In this document: one piece after another, positions 5,713-5,749 of the stretch
Layout of the letters: every line of letters starts with the position of its first letter
How positions within the stretch are numbered: the stretch's first letter is position 1
Assembly (NCBI GenBank): GCA_946404705.1
Contig: CAMJES010000155.1
Coordinates: 1-5,749 of the forward strand
Length of the DNA stretch: 5,749 nt
Source: an uncultured Ruminococcus sp.
GTDB taxonomy: Bacteria; Bacillota; Clostridia; Oscillospirales; Ruminococcaceae
Reading direction: 5' to 3'
Position numbers and translations under genes: made by a program
The notes under the pieces: model-generated
What the model saw: only the letters and a program-made list of their open reading frames with translations
Databases searched by the model: none
What the model was told of the DNA's origin: nothing

Positions 5713-5749
5713 AGATACCACATCAATCCCACGCGGACTTTTGCTCAAC

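Overview
The window looks like a chromosomal segment from a low-to-mid GC Firmicute, most likely a gut or rumen Clostridium-class bacterium such as Ruminococcus or a relative. The evidence is near-consensus sigma-A promoters (TTGACA / TGnTATAAT), strong AGGAGG-type ribosome binding sites, CCA ends encoded in the tRNA genes, AT-rich spacers around mid-GC genes, and a Firmicutes-style XRE regulator. The genus is an inference.

Layout from left to right. Positions 1-31 (minus strand) hold the first ten codons of a gene whose N-terminus reads MNFRPCIDIH, which matches the start of the eukaryotic-type HisA histidine-biosynthesis isomerase. A spacer (32-292) carries two divergent promoters, one leftward for hisA and one rightward for a three-gene operon. 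The operon runs 293-5110: (1) a 682-aa dynamin-like GTPase with a Gly/Ala-rich hydrophobic segment (dlpA-like), (2) a 329-aa protein related to M48 metallopeptidases but with two of its three expected zinc ligands replaced, and (3) a 582-aa second dynamin-like GTPase without the hydrophobic segment. An imperfect hairpin terminator follows at about 5118-5154. Next is a two-gene tRNA-Ser unit (anticodons UGA and GCU) with its own near-perfect promoter and a strong terminator (5187-5486). The right end holds the start of an XRE-type helix-turn-helix regulator that hits a stop after 45 codons and is probably decayed.

How the genes may work together. The three operon genes are closely spaced (29 bp, then 1 bp between coding regions) and appear to share one promoter and one terminator, so they probably form one functional unit. 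Paired bacterial dynamin-like proteins are known to work as hetero-oligomers on membranes (Campylobacter DLP1/DLP2, LeoA/LeoBC). Here only the first GTPase carries an obvious membrane-inserting segment, which suggests a membrane-anchoring subunit plus a soluble partner. The middle protein keeps the M48 fold signatures but has an altered metal site. It may be a pseudopeptidase that binds or senses something, or a protein with a rewired Cys/His metal site. A role in membrane remodelling, stress protection or phage defence is possible but inferred; nothing in the window proves it.
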